A stretch of DNA of 37,935 nt from Saccharofermentans sp. (GTDB lineage Bacteria > Bacillota > Clostridia > Saccharofermentanales > Saccharofermentanaceae), in the NCBI GenBank assembly GCA_024684815.1, contig JAIKWL010000015.1, positions 1 through 37,935 on the forward strand, given 5' to 3'. A program made the translations under genes and the position numbers. The notes under the pieces were generated by a model that was given only the letters and a program-made list of their open reading frames with translations, was not told the origin of the DNA and made no database searches. Of the stretch, positions 23,813 through 32,736 are shown piece after piece. The number at the start of each line of letters is the position of its first letter. The first letter of the stretch is position 1.

Positions 23813-25555
23813 ATGGGAATAAGAAGTAGATTATTGTCAACACTTTTGGCAGCTGTGTTTGCGGTAACACCTGTAATAGGAATGTTCGGAACAGTAAGCG
23901 CCGATGAAAAAAAGGCTGAATACAGAGGCGGTCTTGAAGTCTCTATTGAGGAAATCGATAACTTACCGCAACCTACTGTTCATGCCGAGATCAAAGGCAC
24001 GGCCTCGGAAGCCGATAAGAAGTACTGGTGGAAGATGTCATCAAATGTTTACTATGACAGATTCTCGGAAGCCGAGAAAGCTGTTTACAACAGACTTGAT
24101 TCCGCTGCCCTGAAATATCTGTTGAGTGATAGTGACATTAGCGACTTTAGTGGTGTTCAAGGCGTGGAAAACGGTATATTTGTTGATCTTGACGGAGTCG
24201 ATACATCTTCTGTCAATTTACCGACTATCATATTGATGTTCCTTAACAGCAATCCTCAGTATTTCTATCTGCAGACATTGGCCAGATACGGTTCAGGCGG
24301 CATTATTCTCTATGCCTATTCTGACTTTGTATCCGGTACTGCAAGAGCTGCCGCAAGAGATACAATTAAGAACAAGGTAAACGAATATGTCAGTGCAGCT
24401 TCCAAGTATTCACTTCCCGAGCAGAAAGAACATGTCGTATTCGAACTTATGTGCAAGAACATCGAATATGTTACGGGCGCTCCCTACAATCAGTCTTTGT
24501 ACAGTGCTGTTTTAGGCAAGACAGTTTGCGCCGGTTATATGCATTTGTTTACGGCGGTCATGAATTTGTGCGGGATCACATGCGGTCCGGTAACAAGTGA
24601 CGATCACGGCTGGAATATTATCCTGCTTCACGGCAACTGGTATTATGTTGACGTTACCGGCGGAGATCAGGAATGGGGTGTTTATTATTATTATTACAAC
24701 ACCAATACAACTGCTGCTGTGATGAAGGATATGTATTATCTTTATATCCCTGTCGTAAGTTATGACTGCCTGGAGGATTACTATTATTCAAACCTTTATT
24801 TTGAAGTAGGCGGTGTAACATACTTTATCGCCAATGCTGACACAAGACTCACAAGAATGGCTGTTCCCGTTAGCGAACCCACTTCATTCTTCCCTTCTTC
24901 TGTCACTTACAACGGTAAGACTTATGCCGTTATCAAGCCCGTACTTGACGGCTGGTATAAGTTAGACGGTCAGTGGTACTACTTTAAGAACAATGCAAAT
25001 CCTCTTAAAGGCTGGAATCAGATCAATAACAAGTGGTATTACTTTGAAGCAACAGGCGCAATGGTCACAGGCTGGAGACAGTCAGGAAGCAATTGGTATT
25101 ACTTCAGCGGTTCAGGTGCTATGGTAACCGACTGGCAGCAGCTGGGAGACAAGTGGTATTACTTCGGTTCTGACGGAGCCATGCTGACAGGATGGCAGAA
25201 GATCTCAGGCAAGTGGTATTACTTCGAGGCTTCAGGCGCAATGAAGACCGGATGGTATATGTCGGGCGGCAAGTGGTATTACTTCTCCGGCAGCGGATCT
25301 ATGGTAACCGGATGGCAGGAGATCGGCGGCGCATGGTATTACTTCGATTCAGACGGATCCATGTTTACCGGCTGGCTCAAGTCAGGCAATAAGTGGTATT
25401 ACCTGCAGTCATCAGGTGTCATGAAGACCGGCTGGTATCTGTCAGGCAGCAGCTGGTATTATTTCGATAATTCCGGAGTTATGGTAACAGGCTCCAAGAC
25501 GATCAGCGGTAAGACTTATAACTTCAATTCAAACGGAGTCTGCACAAATCCTTAA
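23813..25555 (+). CDS. Secreted transglutaminase-like protein with cell-wall-binding repeats (copy 2)
   Basis: A 580-residue paralogue of the preceding protein. The signal peptide ends at VSA before DEKKAEY, and an acidic pro-like segment of about 40 residues follows. The core carries Cys239 (GKTVCAGYMHLF), His265 (SDDHGWNII) and Asp280 (WYYVDVTGGD), so the triad is complete. The two copies share blocks such as PYNQSLYSAVLGKTVCAGY. Nine or ten aromatic repeats run from residue ~382, ending NGVCTNP. A CGGAGG ribosome site lies between a terminator-like hairpin and the ATG, leaving no visible room for a separate promoter. Transcription may depend on read-through from copy 1. Confidence 0.87.
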   Translation: MGIRSRLLSTLLAAVFAVTPVIGMFGTVSADEKKAEYRGGLEVSIEEIDNLPQPTVHAEIKGTASEADKKYWWKMSSNVYYDRFSEAEKAVYNRLDSAALKYLLSDSDISDFSGVQGVENGIFVDLDGVDTSSVNLPTIILMFLNSNPQYFYLQTLARYGSGGIILYAYSDFVSGTARAAARDTIKNKVNEYVSAASKYSLPEQKEHVVFELMCKNIEYVTGAPYNQSLYSAVLGKTVCAGYMHLFTAVMNLCGITCGPVTSDDHGWNIILLHGNWYYVDVTGGDQEWGVYYYYYNTNTTAAVMKDMYYLYIPVVSYDCLEDYYYSNLYFEVGGVTYFIANADTRLTRMAVPVSEPTSFFPSSVTYNGKTYAVIKPVLDGWYKLDGQWYYFKNNANPLKGWNQINNKWYYFEATGAMVTGWRQSGSNWYYFSGSGAMVTDWQQLGDKWYYFGSDGAMLTGWQKISGKWYYFEASGAMKTGWYMSGGKWYYFSGSGSMVTGWQEIGGAWYYFDSDGSMFTGWLKSGNKWYYLQSSGVMKTGWYLSGSSWYYFDNSGVMVTGSKTISGKTYNFNSNGVCTNP

Positions 25556-25593
25556 GCTGATCTGAAAACACAAAAGATAAAAATCAAACTAAC

Positions 25594-25632
25594 GGGGGTT
25601 ATCTCAAAAATGAGACGGCCCCTGTCTTTTTT
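25594..25632. terminator. Terminator between convergent genes
   Basis: GGGG plus TCTC (25594-25605) pair with GAGA plus CCCC (25612-25622) with a small internal mismatch, then TGTCTTTTTT. The A-rich left side would also serve the leftward EamA gene. Confidence 0.8.
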
Positions 25633-25646
25633 ATCAAAAGAGAACT

Positions 25647-26549
25647 TCATACTTTCTTTTTAGGTACACTCAATATGATTATCGCAGCGAAAACCAATGC
25701 GATGCCGCAGATTGCGACGGGTCCTAAGGTTTCTTTCATCACGAAGAATCCGAAAAGCGTTGCTGCCGCCGGTTCGACTGTTGCAAGTACAGCGGCCTTT
25801 CCCGCTGTGGTCCTGTTGAGCCCCAAAGTATAGAGCAGAAAAGGGATTACGGCCGTGACAACGGATGTAAGCAGGACGAAGCCTATAAGTGAAAGCTTAT
25901 TATCTACGGCAGATATCTTCTCCAGAAGATCTTTCGGATTAGCCACAAAGATCGAGCCTGCACCTGCAATAAGAAATGTGTAGCATGTGACGGTAAAAGG
26001 TGTGTATTTCTTAAGTGCGAAAGTACCGAATATGCTGTAAAGCCCGTAGCCCAATCCTGATCCGAGGCCTGCGAGCACACCTGCTACAGTTACTTTGCCT
26101 CCGAATCCGGATACCAGCACACAGCCTGCAAAAGCCAGGATGAGAGCTATTATCTTCTGTGTGTTTATCTTTTCTTTAAGAAAGATCACCGCGAGTATCA
26201 TGACCCAGATCGGTGAAGTATAAAGAAGGATCGCGGCAGTTGACATGGTCATGAGGCGGATCGCCGTAAAGTAGCAGCAGGTAAAAAACAGTATGCTTAC
26301 AAGACCGAGTGCAAGAAATAAAGGAATATCACGCACATTGATCTTAAATCCTTTAGGATCTTTTATCAGGAGTATCAATGCAAAAAGAATCCCTGCCATG
26401 ACAAGTCTTAAGCATGCGACCTGAACAGACGAGAATCCGAGAGAATTCAAGTGGCGCACGAAGATACCCATGCTGCCCCAGAAAAGGCCTGCAATGATTA
26501 TAAGGACACTGCCCAAAGGGCCTGTCTTTTGTTGATCTGTTTTTCCCAT
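25647..26549 (-). CDS. EamA/DMT-family permease
   Basis: A 300-residue transporter of the drug/metabolite superfamily with about ten membrane helices in two EamA halves. The N-terminal half begins GSVLIIIAGLFWGSMGIFVR and contains TAAILLYTSPIWVMILAVIF. The second half begins about residue 150 and ends with the motif LATVEPAAATLFGFFVM. Members export or import small metabolites such as amino acids. It starts nine bases after the stop of the GH5 gene and is almost certainly cotranscribed with it, so a sugar- or glycoside-related substrate is possible but unproven. Confidence 0.85.
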   Translation of the reverse strand: MGKTDQQKTGPLGSVLIIIAGLFWGSMGIFVRHLNSLGFSSVQVACLRLVMAGILFALILLIKDPKGFKINVRDIPLFLALGLVSILFFTCCYFTAIRLMTMSTAAILLYTSPIWVMILAVIFLKEKINTQKIIALILAFAGCVLVSGFGGKVTVAGVLAGLGSGLGYGLYSIFGTFALKKYTPFTVTCYTFLIAGAGSIFVANPKDLLEKISAVDNKLSLIGFVLLTSVVTAVIPFLLYTLGLNRTTAGKAAVLATVEPAAATLFGFFVMKETLGPVAICGIALVFAAIIILSVPKKKV

Positions 26550-26558
26550 ACTGCGGAT

Positions 26559-27593
26559 TTACAACGCCTTAAGCAATCCTTCTTTAAGCTCGGTATTACC
26601 GTCATCGGCAAAGCCGAAGTCCTTCTCACGGTAGTTCCATAAAGCCGAACCGATTCCGTACTTGTGGAAGGCTGAGTGGATGTCATAAAGCCATCTTAAT
26701 GCATCCTTGCGGTCTGCAAGGTCGATGACACCGTGTTCACCGCAATAAAGGGGGATATTATCTTCCGTTGCTTTTGCGATGGCGGGAGCGAAAATATCTT
26801 CAAAGAATTTCGGACCGATCTCGCTGATGCCTTCATTGAAGATCGCGCCTGCGAGATCTTTTGAAAGATCCTTGCTGGCTTCCTGATATTCCTTCAGAGT
26901 TCTCGGATAACCGATGCGGAAGTTAAGGTCCATATTGTCGACCCAGTATGCGCCCTGATGAGTGAAGATCAAGGGTTCGTAGCAGTGGAAATTATAGACA
27001 ATGTGATCGTCTAACGGGATATTAATGAGATGTACGGTTCCGACGCTGTTGTAGCAGACACCGCCTATGATGAGATATGCATCGGGAACGATCTTTCTCA
27101 TACGTTCGATATATTTCTTAAGAAGAGCGTTCCAGGCATCGGCAACCTCGAAGAGCACGACCTCATTCAAAGGTTCAAAGGCGACCATATCCGTATAGTC
27201 TTTAAATCTTGCGGCGATCTTATCCCAGAGTCTTAAAAATCTTTCCTGGAGATCCTCATCGTAAAAGAACTTTGCCTTATCGTCCTTTTTAAGCGGATCG
27301 AATGAATAACCGAAGCATTCGTGAAGATCGATGATCATATTAAGACCATACTTGCAGCACCACTGCCTGCAGTTTTCGAGATACTGAAAACCTTCTTCTT
27401 TGGGATTGCCGTCCTCATCTTCGAGGACTATATAGTCTACCGGGACGCGCACGTGGTCGAAGCCGTATCCGGCGATCTTTCTTATATCATCTTCAACCGT
27501 AAACGTATCGAAGTGTTCATTACTGTAAGTGTCAAACTGTGATAACCAGCCGCCGAGATTTACACCTTTTTGAAATCCTTCAAATATACGCAT
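26559..27593 (-). CDS. Glycoside hydrolase family 5 enzyme, cytoplasmic
   Basis: A 344-residue (beta/alpha)8 glycosidase. The start reads GFQKGVNLGGWLSQFD, as in many GH5 enzymes. Arg49 sits in FDHVRVPVDY, His91 in IDLHECF, the acid/base Glu144 in FEPLNEV, and the nucleophile Glu286 in YCGEHGV. Trp319 is in SALWNYREKDFGF. There is no signal peptide, which fits an enzyme that breaks down imported oligosaccharides rather than a secreted cellulase. The family's usual substrates are beta-glucans, mannans and related glycosides, and the subfamily cannot be assigned here. An AGGAGG site (GGCGCCTCCTTG on the + strand) lies close before the start. Confidence 0.87.
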   Translation of the reverse strand: MRIFEGFQKGVNLGGWLSQFDTYSNEHFDTFTVEDDIRKIAGYGFDHVRVPVDYIVLEDEDGNPKEEGFQYLENCRQWCCKYGLNMIIDLHECFGYSFDPLKKDDKAKFFYDEDLQERFLRLWDKIAARFKDYTDMVAFEPLNEVVLFEVADAWNALLKKYIERMRKIVPDAYLIIGGVCYNSVGTVHLINIPLDDHIVYNFHCYEPLIFTHQGAYWVDNMDLNFRIGYPRTLKEYQEASKDLSKDLAGAIFNEGISEIGPKFFEDIFAPAIAKATEDNIPLYCGEHGVIDLADRKDALRWLYDIHSAFHKYGIGSALWNYREKDFGFADDGNTELKEGLLKAL

Positions 27594-27684
27594 TTGGCGC
27601 CTCCTTGATATCCATAAACTGTTGACACATATATTATCATAAGGTTTGTCAGTTGGTCACATAGCATGAGTATTGGTAATTAAG

Positions 27685-27690
27685 TATAAT
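27685..27690 (+). promoter_or_regulatory. -10 box of the mgtA-type gene
   Basis: A perfect TATAAT 36 bases before the ATG. No good -35 hexamer is seen at 16-18 bases upstream. Confidence 0.4.
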
Positions 27691-27726
27691 AGTGAAATCG
27701 AATTTTATGTTGTTTTGGAGAGGGGA

Positions 27727-30345
27727 ATGAAGAAGAAAGAGAATAATGAGCGTCGCGGTGAAGTTGAGAAGATCCTGCTTGAGTTAAGCGGACTTGACCT
27801 GAAGGAGCTTTTCAAGAAGTATCAGACTGATGAACACGGCTTGGATCCGGTTCAGGCGGCAGACCGTCTTGAGGAATACGGAAGGAATATCATTGATTTC
27901 GGCAAAGAAAAGAGTCTTGCTGTACGTATTAAAGACGCGATAATCAATCCTTTCAATATCGTTCTTCTTGTTGTTGCGATGATCACGTTCGCGACCGATG
28001 TTGTGCTTGCCGATGAACCGTCATTTGCAACGTTTATCATGCTTGTTGCGGTAATCATCATTTCCGCGACTATTTCATTTATTCAGGAAGAGAAGTCCAA
28101 CAGCGCGGCCAAAAAGCTGCAGGGCATGATCACCACCAAGCTCGATGTCATCCGTAACGATGTCGAGATCGAGGTGGATATCGAGGAGCTGGTCTCCGGT
28201 GATATCGTTAAGCTTGCATCAGGAGACATGATCCCGGGCGACGTAAGATTCATTGAGACAAAAGACTTATTTATCGACCAGTCCCAGCTCACAGGTGAGA
28301 GCAATCCCGTCGAGAAATTCACGACAAGCGAGAAGGATGTCGGTGTCACGGATCTCGCGAATATCGGTTTCATGGGTTCCAACATCGTATCGGGAAGCGC
28401 AAAGGCGATCATCCTTACAACAGGCGGAGACACTTATTTCGGAAGCATGGCCAAGAGCCTTAACTCCTATGAGGAGAAGAGCGCGTTCGAAAAGAATCTT
28501 GATTCTGTCAGCAGGCTCCTTATCCGCTTCATGCTGATAACGGTGCCGGTCATCTTTATCGCCAACTTCATTACCAAGGGAAGCTGGCTTCAGTCCCTTA
28601 TGTTCGGTATTACGATCGCAGTCGGCATCATGCCCGAGATGCTTCCTGTCATCATGAACTCCTCTCTTGCAAGAGGCGCTATCAACATGAGCCGCAAGAA
28701 GACTATCGTTAAGCGTCTGGGCGCCATCCAGACATTCGGTGAGATGGATGTCTTCTGCACAGATAAGACAGGTACGCTCACCCAGGACGAGATCATCCTT
28801 GAAAAATACATGGACGTATTGGGAAGGGAAGACAAGCGTATCTTAAGACACGCATTCCTTAACAGCTATTTCCAGACGGGTCTTAAGAACCTGATGGACG
28901 TTGCTATCATCAACCGAGCAGACAAGGAAGACCTTGGCTACCTTAAGGAAGCTTACGTAAGAGAAGACGAGATCCCGTTCGATTTTTCGCGCCGCCGCAT
29001 GAGCGTCGTGTTAAAGGACAAGAACGGCAAGCGCCAGCTGATTACGAAGGGTGCGGTCGAAGAGATCTTATCCATCTGTTCATATATCGAGATAGACGGC
29101 GAGGTTAAAGATATCACGGATGATCTTATCGCCAATGCGAAAAAGATCGCCGAGGAGAATAACCTTGAAGGTATCCGTGTTATCGCGGTTGCACAGAAGA
29201 ATAACGTTCATGGTGTCGATGTTTTCGGCGCTGAAGACGAGAGCGACATGGTACTCATCGGATTTGTCGGATTCTTAGATCCGCCGAAGGAATCTGCAGG
29301 CGAAGCTATCAACGCTTTGAGAAAGAACGGTGTACGTACGATAGTTCTTACGGGTGACTCCGAAGGCGTTGCGATCAATATCTGCGGCAGACTCGGTTTC
29401 TCTACGGAGATGTCACTTACCGGTGCCAAGATCGAGGCAATGACTGACGACGAATTAAAAGAGGCATGTGAGAAGTGCGACATTTTCTCCAAGCTCTCAC
29501 CTTATCAGAAGCAGCGTGTCGTCAAGATGTTCCAGGCTAACGGCCACATCGTAGGTTACATGGGTGACGGCATCAACGACAGCTTGCCGTTAAAGCAGGC
29601 GGATATCGGTATTTCCGTTGATAACGCTGTTGATATCGCGAAGGAAGTTGCGGACATCATCCTTCTTGAAAAGGATCTGATGGTGCTCGACGAAGGCGTT
29701 GTTGAAGGAAGAAGCACATTTGCAAATATGTCCAAGTACCTGAAGATGTCGGTAAGCGGCAACTTCGGAAATATGTTCTCGGTTCTTATTGCGAGTATCT
29801 TCCTGCCGTTCCTTCCTATGCTTCCGGTACATATCCTCGTGCAGAACCTGTTAAATGACTTTGCCCAGCTCGGTATGCCTTTCGACCACGTTGAATCGAA
29901 GTATATCGAGAAGCCCAAGAAGTGGGATCTCGGAGGAATCAAAGGCTTTATGGTCTCCTTCGGTCTGTTAAGTACGGTGCTCGACGTTTTGTGCTTCCTT
30001 GTACTGTGGTTCGTATTCGGTTACAACAATCCGGATATGGCAGGTTATTTCCAGTGCGGATGGTTCATGTTCGGCGTTATCTCACAGACAATGGTAATCC
30101 ATACGATCAGAACGCCTAAGCTCCCGTTCATTAATGACAGGGCATCCGTCCAGCTGACGCTCTCGACACTTGCAGTCATTGCGGTTACGCTGATAATAGG
30201 TTTTACGGGTGTATCAACACTTTTCGACCTTCCCGTAATGCCTTTAAGCTATATGCTCTGGCTTGTAATCCTCATGATCGTTTACATGATCTTTGCTCAG
30301 ATCATGAAAGTGATCTACATCAAGAGACATAAGGACTGGTATTGA
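27727..30345 (+). CDS. mgtA: MgtA-type magnesium-translocating P-type ATPase
   Basis: An 872-residue P-type (P3B) ATPase. The actuator loop TGES lies at 189-192, the membrane motif MPEMLP at 302-307 is typical of the MgtA/MgtB group, and the phosphorylated Asp346 is in CTDKTGTLTQD. The hinge reads GYMGDGINDSLPLKQADIGI. The C-terminal part carries the conserved MPFDHVESKYIEKPKKWD. Ten membrane helices are expected. I start at ATG 27727, after GGAGAGGGG; an in-frame ATG at 27673 lacks a ribosome site. A TATAAT stands at 27685-27690. The leader is too short and shows no M-box-like structure, so magnesium control by riboswitch is not supported. Confidence 0.9.
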   Translation: MKKKENNERRGEVEKILLELSGLDLKELFKKYQTDEHGLDPVQAADRLEEYGRNIIDFGKEKSLAVRIKDAIINPFNIVLLVVAMITFATDVVLADEPSFATFIMLVAVIIISATISFIQEEKSNSAAKKLQGMITTKLDVIRNDVEIEVDIEELVSGDIVKLASGDMIPGDVRFIETKDLFIDQSQLTGESNPVEKFTTSEKDVGVTDLANIGFMGSNIVSGSAKAIILTTGGDTYFGSMAKSLNSYEEKSAFEKNLDSVSRLLIRFMLITVPVIFIANFITKGSWLQSLMFGITIAVGIMPEMLPVIMNSSLARGAINMSRKKTIVKRLGAIQTFGEMDVFCTDKTGTLTQDEIILEKYMDVLGREDKRILRHAFLNSYFQTGLKNLMDVAIINRADKEDLGYLKEAYVREDEIPFDFSRRRMSVVLKDKNGKRQLITKGAVEEILSICSYIEIDGEVKDITDDLIANAKKIAEENNLEGIRVIAVAQKNNVHGVDVFGAEDESDMVLIGFVGFLDPPKESAGEAINALRKNGVRTIVLTGDSEGVAINICGRLGFSTEMSLTGAKIEAMTDDELKEACEKCDIFSKLSPYQKQRVVKMFQANGHIVGYMGDGINDSLPLKQADIGISVDNAVDIAKEVADIILLEKDLMVLDEGVVEGRSTFANMSKYLKMSVSGNFGNMFSVLIASIFLPFLPMLPVHILVQNLLNDFAQLGMPFDHVESKYIEKPKKWDLGGIKGFMVSFGLLSTVLDVLCFLVLWFVFGYNNPDMAGYFQCGWFMFGVISQTMVIHTIRTPKLPFINDRASVQLTLSTLAVIAVTLIIGFTGVSTLFDLPVMPLSYMLWLVILMIVYMIFAQIMKVIYIKRHKDWY

Positions 30346-30380
30346 TCAGAATCTGAACAGGAAAAAGGAGATTATATCCC

Positions 30381-31439
30381 ATGTCTAAAAAAGGATCCGG
30401 TTCAAAAGCAAAGAAAGTATTGCTCACTGTTTTACTGGTGATAATTGCACTTGTTGCCATTGTGTTTACAGGTGCGAGAATATATTTCAGAGCGCCTGTA
30501 AACAGTTACTACAAGGCTTCACAAAAGGCTTTTGTGATTCCGGGTCTTACAGACAATCTTGTGCCGCAGGGTTTTGATCTTGAAGCAACCTCTGATACTT
30601 ATCTTATCGGAGGTTACCAGAAGGACGGTTCTCCTTCCCGTGTTTACAGAGTTGACCGTCAGAGCGGCAAGTCTAAAGGTTATGTCGTGTTAGGTGATGA
30701 ACAAGGCAACGGGATCTCTCCTCACGCAGGAGGTCTTGCCGTACATAATGATCTTCTTTTCGTAGCAGGTGACGAAGATGCGAGCATCCTTATATATAAG
30801 CTGTCCGATGTCCTCTCTTCAGAAAACGGCACTGTTATCGGGATGGAAGGGGAGTTCTCGACCAGATACGGAAACGATAAGATAAATGTTGCTTTCCTGT
30901 GCTTTACCGAAGACCGCCTGATCGCAGGCGAGTTCTACAGAGATCCCAATTATATGACAGACGAATCACACTGGCTCGAGACTCCATCAGGCGAGGAGAA
31001 CCGTGCGGTTGCCTGGGCTTACAGTTTTAGCGATGGTGAGGATTCGACATTCGGAATATCCAATATACCTTCTGAGATCTATTCATTGCCCGGTCTTGTC
31101 CAGGGCATGGCGGTAAAAGACGGGAAGATGTGGATCTCACAGTCTTACGGAACGGCAAAATCCACGATAAGATGCTACGATGTTTTCGGAACATATCCTG
31201 TGTCTTTCAAATGGCATATCTATTCCGGCGTGGCAAAAGAGGATGAGATCATTCCGATCTATGTTCTCGACAGTTCGACACAGGTATCCTCGTTTGACGC
31301 TCCGCCTATGGCAGAAGAGATCATCTTTGTTGACGGCGATCTTCTCATAATGAGTGAATCTGCTTCCATGAAGTATTTTTTCGGAAATCTTACGGGCGGC
31401 AGATGGTGCTACGCGACAGACGTTAATAAGCTTACTTAA
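30381..31439 (+). CDS. Membrane-anchored, propeller-like extracytoplasmic protein
   Basis: A 352-residue protein without a clear family name. A basic N-terminus (KKGSGSKAKK) leads to one membrane helix (VLLTVLLVIIALVAIVFTGA). The rest is beta-rich, with repeated strand pairs such as DTYLIGGYQKDGSPSRVYRV, HNDLLFVAGDEDASILIYKL and DGKMWISQSYGTAKSTIRCY. These look like blades of a beta-propeller related to YncE/SMP-30-type folds. The LVPQGFDLEA and LVPGQGM-like (GLVQGMAV) phrases recur at blade starts. It lies 35 bases after the ATPase gene with an AAAAGGAG site, so the two are probably cotranscribed. Its stop overlaps that of the converging ABC ATPase gene. Confidence 0.65.
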   Translation: MSKKGSGSKAKKVLLTVLLVIIALVAIVFTGARIYFRAPVNSYYKASQKAFVIPGLTDNLVPQGFDLEATSDTYLIGGYQKDGSPSRVYRVDRQSGKSKGYVVLGDEQGNGISPHAGGLAVHNDLLFVAGDEDASILIYKLSDVLSSENGTVIGMEGEFSTRYGNDKINVAFLCFTEDRLIAGEFYRDPNYMTDESHWLETPSGEENRAVAWAYSFSDGEDSTFGISNIPSEIYSLPGLVQGMAVKDGKMWISQSYGTAKSTIRCYDVFGTYPVSFKWHIYSGVAKEDEIIPIYVLDSSTQVSSFDAPPMAEEIIFVDGDLLIMSESASMKYFFGNLTGGRWCYATDVNKLT

Positions 31440-31999
31440 GATTCGACTAAAACCACCTGAAGATCGTTAAGTCCGCGCTCGTCATGACTTGTGACGATCA
31501 AAAGGCGGCCGTTTAAACGCTCACGTATAAATGAGATCGTTTTCTCTCGCGCTTCATTGTCAAGGCCTGTGAAAGGCTCATCCAGTATTACGCAATCCGA
31601 TTCATGAAGCATTGCTCTTATCACGGCAAGACGTCTCTTCATGCCTCCGGACAATTCACCTGCTTTCTTGTTCAGCGAATCAGGAGGCAAGAGCTCCAAG
31701 ACCGCGGATGCGGCATCTTCTGCGGATATGTTATCGTTTACTGCGAGAATGTTGGTCAGCACGGTCTCCTTCTCGAACAGTCTGTCCTCCTGGAAACATA
31801 CTGCAAAACTCATCGAAGACGGACGGATTATCTCACCTTCATCAGGTTTTATAAGACCCAGCATCAAAAGGATGCATGTGGTCTTGCCGATGCCTGAAGG
31901 ACCTTTGAGAAGATAGCTTCCCTTATCGAAAACGGCATTGAAGGAATCCAGCACTTTCTTACCGTCAAAAGATTTACTCACATTCTTAAGTTCGATCAT
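31436..31999 (-). CDS. ABC transporter ATP-binding protein
   Basis: A short (187-residue) ABC ATPase. Walker A is GPSGIGKT (33-40), the Q-loop is FQEDRLF (Gln70), the signature is LSGGMKRRLAV (116 onward), Walker B with its glutamate is CVILDEPF (136-143), and the switch histidine is in TSHDE (His172). Importers of the SsuB/TauB type usually run to 230-260 residues; here the C-terminal regulatory part is missing. The true start is ATG 31999, where ATGA overlaps the permease stop. A longer frame reaching 32074 runs backwards into the permease gene. Confidence 0.87.
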   Translation of the reverse strand: MIELKNVSKSFDGKKVLDSFNAVFDKGSYLLKGPSGIGKTTCILLMLGLIKPDEGEIIRPSSMSFAVCFQEDRLFEKETVLTNILAVNDNISAEDAASAVLELLPPDSLNKKAGELSGGMKRRLAVIRAMLHESDCVILDEPFTGLDNEAREKTISFIRERLNGRLLIVTSHDERGLNDLQVVLVES

Positions 32000-32733
32000 T
32001 TGAGCACCTTCTTTACGGCAAGTGAGATAAGTCTCTCTACAAGGAATGCTGAGATTACAGCCGTGAGCGTCCATGCGAGCATATCGGAAGTGGCGAGATT
32101 GATTTTGGAGCGGTAAAGACCGTTGCCGATAGATCTTACGGGCTGTCCGATCACCTCGGCGGTGATGCCGCCCCTGAAAGCCATTCCGACGGCGAGTGAT
32201 ACTGCGCTCTTAATATGTGATGAGAGTGAGGGAAGATAGATATAGCGGATCTTTTTCGAAGTCTTCATCTGATAGACACGGGCCAGATCGAGCATTTTCG
32301 GATCAGTCACGAACAGGCCTTCCAGGACATTCTTATAGAAAATGGGAAAAGATATTACTGACGATACTATTATCGTTACGTTTGAGCTTCCGGCCCATAT
32401 CAGGGCAATGATGATGAAACTGACGATAGGGATCGATTTGATCACCGACACGAATGGCGAGAGAAAATCCTTAACTACAGTGAACCTGTAAGAGAGCAGA
32501 GAAAAGGCTGTGCCTGCAAGAGTTCCTATAAGAAAACCCAGCAATATCTTTAAGATAGTGATCCCGACCGAGATATAAAAGGAAGGGGAGGAACCTAAAG
32601 TAATCAGGGCCATGAACGTCTCAACCGGGCCTGACAGGAGGATGCTGTTGTTTATAACAAGAGCAAGGATCTGCCATATTATGAGCCAGATAAAAACGAT
32701 CACGGCTGTCCTGATGTACTTATTGTTCTTCAT
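31996..32733 (-). CDS. ABC transporter permease (SsuC/TauC type)
   Basis: A 245-residue membrane protein with about six helices. The first reads AVIVFIWLIIWQILALVINN. The cytoplasmic EAA loop is DLARVYQMKTSKKIRYIYLP, which contacts the ATPase, and the following GMAFRGGITAEVIG is characteristic of the nitrate/sulfonate/taurine importer branch. It is translated three bases after the binding-protein stop and overlaps the ATPase start, so the three genes form one operon. The substrate is not evident. Confidence 0.87.
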   Translation of the reverse strand: MKNNKYIRTAVIVFIWLIIWQILALVINNSILLSGPVETFMALITLGSSPSFYISVGITILKILLGFLIGTLAGTAFSLLSYRFTVVKDFLSPFVSVIKSIPIVSFIIIALIWAGSSNVTIIVSSVISFPIFYKNVLEGLFVTDPKMLDLARVYQMKTSKKIRYIYLPSLSSHIKSAVSLAVGMAFRGGITAEVIGQPVRSIGNGLYRSKINLATSDMLAWTLTAVISAFLVERLISLAVKKVLK

Positions 32734-32736
32734 TTA

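Noticed and set aside
27594..27726. Magnesium riboswitch (M-box) in front of the MgtA-type gene
   Set aside because: The transcript leader after the TATAAT would be only about 30 bases, and no paired elements of the required size are visible.
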